Assembly (NCBI GenBank): GCA_025929745.1
Contig: JAICPQ010000075.1
Location: 1 to 10,642, forward strand
Origin: Burkholderiales bacterium
GTDB taxonomy: Bacteria; Pseudomonadota; Gammaproteobacteria; Burkholderiales; SG8-39
Length of the DNA: 10,642 nucleotides
Direction: 5' to 3'
The position numbers were made by a program, and so were the translations under genes. Below the pieces are notes generated by a model, which saw only the letters and a list, made by a program, of their open reading frames with translations, had not been told where the DNA came from and ran no database searches. Position 1 is the stretch's first letter. Every line of letters begins with the position of its first letter. Positions 6,605-10,642 of this stretch are shown piece after piece.

Positions 6605-7574
6605 TCGACTTGTCGAGAAACTCGTTGGTGTACGTGCTCTTCACGTCGAAGGGCTTGTCGACGCCGACGTAGTCGCGCACCAGCGCGTAATCCGCCTGCA
6701 TCCTTGCGTCGTCGTGCCAGCCGAGCGCCACGGTCTGCGAGATCTTGTCGCTCATCAGCACTTCCACGAGCTGCCAGTTGACGAGCTCGTTGTCGAAGCT
6801 GAGCGCGCCGTTCGCGTCGATCAGCGCCTGCACGCAGGGCTTGGGCTCCTTCACGCACTCGGCGAACGCGCGCTGCGTCACCCGGACGAACTTCGCGACG
6901 AGCGGCTGATTCTTCTTCAGGTACTCGGCGTTGACGATCACCGAATTGCCGTAGGGATTGAGCCCGATATCGCGCCACGCGAGGAAGCCCATGTCGGCGC
7001 CGAGCTCGCGCTGGAAGACATGATGGAGGTTGTAGAACGACGTGGTGATATCGATCGACTTCGCCTTGAGTGCGGAGAGCTTGGCGTTGGCGTCGATGTT
7101 GACCCACGTGACCGATTTCGGGTCGATGCCGTTCGCCTTGGCGAGCGCCGGCCACATGGTGCGCGCACCGTCGGCGGCGGGGTTGCCGATTTTCTTGCCG
7201 GGGAAATCCTTAATGCCCTTGATGCCCGAGCTTTTCAGCCAGTAGAGGCCCTGCGGCGAGTTCGCATAAACATTGAACACGGCGACGGTGTCCGCGCCCT
7301 TGCCCTTGGCGACCAGCACGCCGCCCATGTCGGCGAGACCGACCGGGTTCGCGCCCGCGCCCACCTTCTGCGTCGCGAGCGCCGAGCCCTTGCCGGGCTC
7401 GAGGTGGAGGTCGATGCCTTCCTTCTGGTACCAGCCGAGCTTCTTCGCGTAGTAGTACGGCGCGTGGTCTCCGCCCGGCACCCAGTTGAGAATGAAATCG
7501 ATTTTTTGTGCCGCGGCCGGCGTGGCAGCAAAGGGTAGAGACGCGGCGGCGGCAGCGATGATCAGCTTGCGCAT
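6576..7574 (-). CDS. NMT1/THI5-like ABC transporter substrate-binding protein
   Basis: This encodes a 332-residue periplasmic binding protein. A Sec signal peptide (MRKLIIAAAAASLPFAATPAAA, cleaved before QKIDF) is followed by the NMT1/THI5 opening NWVPGGDHAPYYYAKKLGWYQKEGIDL. Relatives bind the thiamine precursor hydroxymethylpyrimidine, riboflavin, aliphatic sulfonates or taurine. The NPAADGARTMWPALAK and INIDANAKLSAL-like stretches resemble the other binding protein at 9392. The start at 7574 is chosen because AGGAGG (7581-7586) lies six bases before it; the frame also extends to 7613 without support. It faces the aldolase gene across a 29-bp gap and overlaps the CoxG-like gene tail to tail. 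The ligand cannot be read off. Confidence 0.85.
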   Translation of the reverse strand: MRKLIIAAAAASLPFAATPAAAQKIDFILNWVPGGDHAPYYYAKKLGWYQKEGIDLHLEPGKGSALATQKVGAGANPVGLADMGGVLVAKGKGADTVAVFNVYANSPQGLYWLKSSGIKGIKDFPGKKIGNPAADGARTMWPALAKANGIDPKSVTWVNIDANAKLSALKAKSIDITTSFYNLHHVFQRELGADMGFLAWRDIGLNPYGNSVIVNAEYLKKNQPLVAKFVRVTQRAFAECVKEPKPCVQALIDANGALSFDNELVNWQLVEVLMSDKISQTVALGWHDDARMQADYALVRDYVGVDKPFDVKSTYTNEFLDKSIRMKAVKAP

Positions 7575-7580
7575 GAAAGC

Positions 7581-7586
7581 CCTCCT
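7581..7586 (-). promoter_or_regulatory. Ribosome binding site of the 7574 binding-protein gene
   Basis: AGGAGG on the minus strand lies six bases before the ATG at 7574. It fixes the start and argues against the earlier ATG at 7613. Confidence 0.7.
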
Positions 7587-7603
7587 CGGGAAAAAACGCG
7601 CCA

Positions 7604-8659
7604 ATGCTACCATCGAGTAACCACCCGGTTAACGTGACGCTCCCTTCCGAGATTGCCGCGCTGCTGCGTCGCGGCACCGTCATCCCCGCCCATCCGCTCG
7701 CGCTCGACGCGCGTCGCAAGCTCGACGTGCGCCGCCAGCGTGCGCTCGCGCGCTACTACCTCGACGCCGGCAGCGGCGGCCTCGCCGTGGGCGTGCATGC
7801 AACGCAGTTCGCGATCCGCGAGGCCGGCCTCTATGAGCCTGTTCTCGAAATCGCAGCCGAGGAGGCAGCCAGACGCAAAGTCGTATTGATCGCAGGCCTG
7901 GCCGGAAAGACCAGCGCGGCGAAGCGCGAGGCGCAGCTCGCGCGCTCGCTCGGCTATCACGCGGGCATGCTTTCGCTCGGGGCGATGAAGGGCGCGTCGA
8001 TCGACGCGCTCGTGCGCCACTGCAGCGCGGTTGCAGCGGAGATCCCGCTAGTCGGCTTCTACCTGCAGCCGGCGGTCGGCGGCATTCCGCTGCCGATGGA
8101 ATTCTGGCGGCGCTTCGCCGCTATCGAGAACGTGGCGGCGATCAAGATCGCGCCGTTCAACCGCTACGCGACGCTGGACGTGATCAGGGGCGTGGTGGCC
8201 GCACGCGCCGAGGAACGCATCGCGCTCTATACCGGCAACGACGACCACATCGTGCTGGACCTCGCCGTGCCATTCGATATCCCGAGGGACGCAGAGCGCG
8301 TTCGCATGCGTATCGTTGGCGGACTGCTCGGGCACTGGAGCGTCTGGACGAAGACAGCGGTTCAACTGTTTGATCGGATAAAGAGCGAACGGCTGTCAGA
8401 AGACCTACTGGCCCTCGACGCGCGCGTCACCGACTGCAACAGCGCATTCTTCGACGTCGCGCACAACTTTGCCGGCTGCATTCCCGGCTGCCACGAGGTG
8501 CTGCGACGCCAGGGGCTGCTCGCCGGCACGTGGTGCCTCGATCCGAAGGAAAAGCTCTCGCCGGGGCAAGCGGCGGAAATCGATCGCGTGTATCGCGAGC
8601 ACGCCGATCTTGCCGATGATGCTTTCGTGCGCGCGAACCTCGAGAGGTGGCTCGAATGA
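7604..8659 (+). CDS. DapA-superfamily aldolase/lyase (DHDPS-like)
   Basis: This 351-residue TIM-barrel enzyme belongs to the dihydrodipicolinate synthase/N-acetylneuraminate lyase superfamily, which forms a Schiff base with a keto acid. The catalytic lysine candidate is K181 (AAIKIAPFNRY) and the conserved tyrosine Y153 (GFYLQPAVGG). The loop that usually reads TTGE is here ATQF (residues 66-69), so the first threonine is lost. HPLALDARRKLDVRRQRALARYY opens the barrel. The C-terminal third (about residues 240-351) is longer than in DapA, which is about 290 residues. A GTG at 7634 would begin the protein at MTLPSEIAALLRRG, and homologues may start there. Neither start has a clear ribosome site. 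Its stop overlaps the permease start by ATGA. Dihydrodipicolinate synthesis itself is unlikely; a catabolic lyase linked to an imported substrate is more plausible. Confidence 0.8.
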   Translation: MLPSSNHPVNVTLPSEIAALLRRGTVIPAHPLALDARRKLDVRRQRALARYYLDAGSGGLAVGVHATQFAIREAGLYEPVLEIAAEEAARRKVVLIAGLAGKTSAAKREAQLARSLGYHAGMLSLGAMKGASIDALVRHCSAVAAEIPLVGFYLQPAVGGIPLPMEFWRRFAAIENVAAIKIAPFNRYATLDVIRGVVAARAEERIALYTGNDDHIVLDLAVPFDIPRDAERVRMRIVGGLLGHWSVWTKTAVQLFDRIKSERLSEDLLALDARVTDCNSAFFDVAHNFAGCIPGCHEVLRRQGLLAGTWCLDPKEKLSPGQAAEIDRVYREHADLADDAFVRANLERWLE

Positions 8660-9414
8660 ACTCCAAGCTCGGACGCTGGACGCTCGCAGTGCTGGCGCAT
8701 CTCGTGCTGCTTGCCGCCTGGTATCTCTTCGTGCGCCTCGGCGAGGTGCCGAAATTCGTGATGCCTTCGCCGGGCGCCACGCTCGATGCGCTTCTCCAGC
8801 CCAACTACAACTGGTGGACCAACATCGCCGTGACCGGCACTGAGATCTTCGTCGGCTATCTGATCGCGCTGGTGGTCGGCGTGGCGCTCGCGCTGGTATT
8901 CACTTGGTCGAAGACGCTGGAAGCGTTCTTCATGCCGCTGCTCGTCTCGCTCAATATGATCCCGAAGGTGGCGCTCGGGCCGCTGATCATCGTCTGGTTC
9001 AAGTACGGGGTGTTCCCCAACTCGATCATGGCGTTTTCAATCGCGGTATTCCCGATCCTCCTCACGACCGCGCGTGGTTTGCGGGAGACCGAACCCGAGC
9101 TGCTCGACCTCGTGCGCTCGCTGAAGGGCTCGCGCTGGCAGCTCTTTACCAAGATCCAGCTGCCGGGCGCTTTGCCCTACATCTTTGCCGGCATGAAGGT
9201 GGGCGCGATCCTCGCCGTCGCCGGGGCGATCGTCGGCGAATTCCTCGGTTCGGACAAGGGCCTGGGGTACCTCATGCTCCAAGTCCAGGTCACGCTCGAT
9301 ACGCCCGCCATGTTCATGGCGGTGCTTCTCATCACCGCGCTCGGCATGCTGCTCTACGGCGTGGTGCTGGCCCTCGAGCGACTGCTCGTGGTCAAGGACG
9401 CGCGAGTGGCTTGA
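8656..9414 (+). CDS. ABC transporter permease (SsuC/ThiX-like)
   Basis: This 252-residue inner-membrane subunit of a binding-protein-dependent importer has about six hydrophobic segments: LAVLAHLVLLAAWYLFV, VGYLIALVVGVALALVF, FFMPLLVSLNMIPKV, SIMAFSIAVFPILLT, AGAIVGEF and MFMAVLLITALGMLLYG. The EAA loop that docks on the ATPase spans about 148-172 (ELLDLVRSLKGSRWQLFTKIQLPGALPYI). The start at 8656 overlaps the aldolase stop (ATGA), with AGAGG at 8643-8647 as ribosome site; GTG at 8647 is an alternative. No ATPase follows. The gene ends inside the convergent binding-protein gene, overlapping it by 23 bases. It probably works with one of the two flanking NMT1-like proteins. Confidence 0.85.
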   Translation: MNSKLGRWTLAVLAHLVLLAAWYLFVRLGEVPKFVMPSPGATLDALLQPNYNWWTNIAVTGTEIFVGYLIALVVGVALALVFTWSKTLEAFFMPLLVSLNMIPKVALGPLIIVWFKYGVFPNSIMAFSIAVFPILLTTARGLRETEPELLDLVRSLKGSRWQLFTKIQLPGALPYIFAGMKVGAILAVAGAIVGEFLGSDKGLGYLMLQVQVTLDTPAMFMAVLLITALGMLLYGVVLALERLLVVKDARVA

Positions 9415-10378
9415 TCCGGCTCGAGTAGGCGTTGGTGAAGACCTCCGACGCCTTCACCGGCTTCTCCGGCTTGGTGTTGGAAAACGTCACGTCGATCGTG
9501 CGTTGCATCAGCCCTTCCTCGATCCAGCCCAGTCCGTGCTGGCGCGAGCGCTCGGTCACGCAGAGATCCATGATCTGCGGCGTGGTGTTGAAGAGCGCCT
9601 CGCGGTCGAGTCCCGGCACCGCCGCGACCATCGCGTCGATCGCCTCGGCCGGATTCGCATGCGCGTCGCGCCAGCCCTTGTGCGTGGCGCGCAGGAAGCG
9701 CTGGATCAGCTTCGGGTTCTTCTGCTCGAGCTCGGTGTTGACGAAATAGGTGTGGCCGTAGATCGGCAGGCCATAGTCCGCCCACAGCAGGTGCCCGACG
9801 TTGCCCTTGCCGAGCACTTTCTCCCAGATGGCATAGCTCGTGTAGAGATCGAATGCCGCGTCGACGTCGCCGGAGGCGACGATTGCCTGCTTGCCTTCCG
9901 GCTTCACGTTGACCAGCGTCACTGCCGCCGGGTCGAGCTTGTTGAGCGCGGCGAATGCGGGCCAGAGCACGCGGTGCGAGTCTGCCGGCGGCACGGCGAC
10001 CTTCTTGCCGACGAGATCCTTGGGCGAGCGGATGTTGGCGCCCTTCTTGAAGAAGGCGTTGTTGCCGGCCTTGTCGTATACCACCGCGACCATGCGGAGA
10101 TTGGCGCCCTTGCTGATGGCGGTAATCACGGTCGGCGCATCCGAGATGCCGACCTCGGCCTGCTTGAGATCGATCTTCTTCGCGCTGTCGGCCGAGCCCG
10201 CGCCGCGCACCACGTTGAGCTCGAGGTCCTCTTCCTTGTAGTAGCCCTTCTTCAAAGCCATGTAGATCGGCGAATGGTCCGCGAGGTGGAACCAGTTGAG
10301 CTGCAGCGTCATCTTGTCAGCCGCCTGCAACGGCAGGGCGGCGGCGGTGATGCCAATCGCAAACAGAAGCTTCTTCAT
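9392..10378 (-). CDS. Second NMT1/THI5-like ABC transporter substrate-binding protein
   Basis: This 328-residue periplasmic protein has a Sec signal peptide (KKLLFAIGITAAALPLQA, before ADKMTLQLNW). The opening NWFHLADHSPIYMALKKGYYKEEDLEL matches the NMT1/THI5 family, and PPADSHRVLWPAFAALNKLD parallels the other binding protein at 6576, so the two are paralogues. Two ATG codons are adjacent (10381 and 10378). GGAGG at 10384-10388 is five bases from the second and only two from the first, so 10378 is chosen. It lies downstream of a permease on the same strand, 18 bases after that gene's stop, forming an operon. Its tail overlaps the plus-strand permease by 23 bases. Confidence 0.85.
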   Translation of the reverse strand: MKKLLFAIGITAAALPLQAADKMTLQLNWFHLADHSPIYMALKKGYYKEEDLELNVVRGAGSADSAKKIDLKQAEVGISDAPTVITAISKGANLRMVAVVYDKAGNNAFFKKGANIRSPKDLVGKKVAVPPADSHRVLWPAFAALNKLDPAAVTLVNVKPEGKQAIVASGDVDAAFDLYTSYAIWEKVLGKGNVGHLLWADYGLPIYGHTYFVNTELEQKNPKLIQRFLRATHKGWRDAHANPAEAIDAMVAAVPGLDREALFNTTPQIMDLCVTERSRQHGLGWIEEGLMQRTIDVTFSNTKPEKPVKASEVFTNAYSSRIKPLARP

Positions 10379-10383
10379 CATTT

Positions 10384-10388
10384 CCTCC
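10384..10388 (-). promoter_or_regulatory. Ribosome binding site of the 10378 binding-protein gene
   Basis: GGAGG on the minus strand is five bases from the ATG at 10378 and two from the one at 10381, which makes the second methionine the likelier start. Confidence 0.6.
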
Positions 10389-10396
10389 AGTGAAAA

Positions 10397-10642
10397 CTAG
10401 GTTGCGGCCTGCTCGCGCTGCGCCCACGGGGCGACAAGCTGCTCGGCGAGCACCACGAGCCCATAGAGCGCGAGGCCGAGCAGCGAGATCAGCATGAGCG
10501 AGGCGAAGATCGACGGCGTCTGCAGCGTGACGCCGCCGGTGATGATGAGCGAGCCGAGGCCGCGCTCGGACGCGACAAACTCGCCCACGATCGCGCCGGT
10601 GACCGACATGGTGGCGTTGAGCTTGAGCCCGGTGAAGATGTA
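10397..10642 (-). CDS. ABC transporter permease, C-terminal part (cut by window edge)
   Basis: Eighty-one C-terminal residues of a binding-protein-dependent permease are visible, running in from the right edge. YIFTGLKLNATMSVTGAIVGEFVASERGLGSL parallels the plus-strand permease stretch YIFAGMKVGAILAVAGAIVGEFLGSDKGLGYL, so they are relatives. LISLLGLALYGLVVLAEQLVAPW is the last membrane helix. The gene ends at TAG, 18 bases before the binding-protein ATG at 10378. Its 5' part, and probably an ATPase gene, lie outside the window. Confidence 0.85.
   Translation of the reverse strand, partial: YIFTGLKLNATMSVTGAIVGEFVASERGLGSLIITGGVTLQTPSIFASLMLISLLGLALYGLVVLAEQLVAPWAQREQAAT

Noticed and set aside
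7575..7603. Divergent promoter in the 29-bp gap between the binding-protein and aldolase genes
   Set aside because: No recognisable -10 or -35 box is visible. The A-rich run was not enough to call a promoter.

Overview
This window is a stretch of high-GC bacterial chromosome, densely packed with genes and metabolic in character. Two features suggest a Pseudomonadota genome, perhaps a betaproteobacterium-like soil or sediment lineage: a lone ABC_sub_bind-type periplasmic binding protein, and several NMT1/THI5-type binding proteins with Sec signal peptides. This is an impression from gene content. There is no rRNA or marker gene to confirm it. I see no phage, plasmid, CRISPR, tRNA or defence genes.

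Layout. (1) 1-1063: a 12-codon leader-like reading frame, then an orphan ABC substrate-binding protein gene broken by one frameshift near 755-762. (2) 1119-1535: a small metal-binding cupin. (3) 1536-1674: a roughly 139-bp MITE-like insertion with imperfect terminal inverted repeats and a TTAG direct repeat on each side. It lies exactly between the stop codons of two convergent genes. (4) 1675-2685 (minus): a short MetE-core methyltransferase with its zinc ligands intact. (5) 2708-6604 (plus): a tight four-gene operon encoding an SDR-type NAD-binding protein, a two-domain GNAT acetyltransferase carrying an in-frame REP-like palindrome, a PYROXD2/phytoene-desaturase-like FAD oxidoreductase and a CoxG-like SRPBCC protein. 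The MetE-like gene and this operon diverge from only 22 bp, which seems to hold two overlapping -10 boxes that would make both mRNAs leaderless. (6) 6576-7574 (minus): an NMT1/THI5-like binding protein. (7) 7604-9414 (plus): a DapA-superfamily aldolase translationally coupled to an ABC permease. (8) 9392-10642 (minus): a second permease, cut by the window edge, followed by a second NMT1-like binding protein.

How the genes may work together. The right half looks like a small-molecule uptake and catabolism island: two binding proteins, two related permeases and a DHDPS-family lyase. No ATPase is visible, so it probably lies beyond the right edge. The substrate cannot be read from the sequence. 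The central operon combines NAD-, acetyl-CoA- and FAD-dependent enzymes with a CoxG-like protein. Tight coupling argues for a shared pathway, but I cannot name it. The most notable points are structural: the insertion between two stop codons, the shared promoter core, the palindrome inside a coding sequence, and convergent genes that overlap at their ends.
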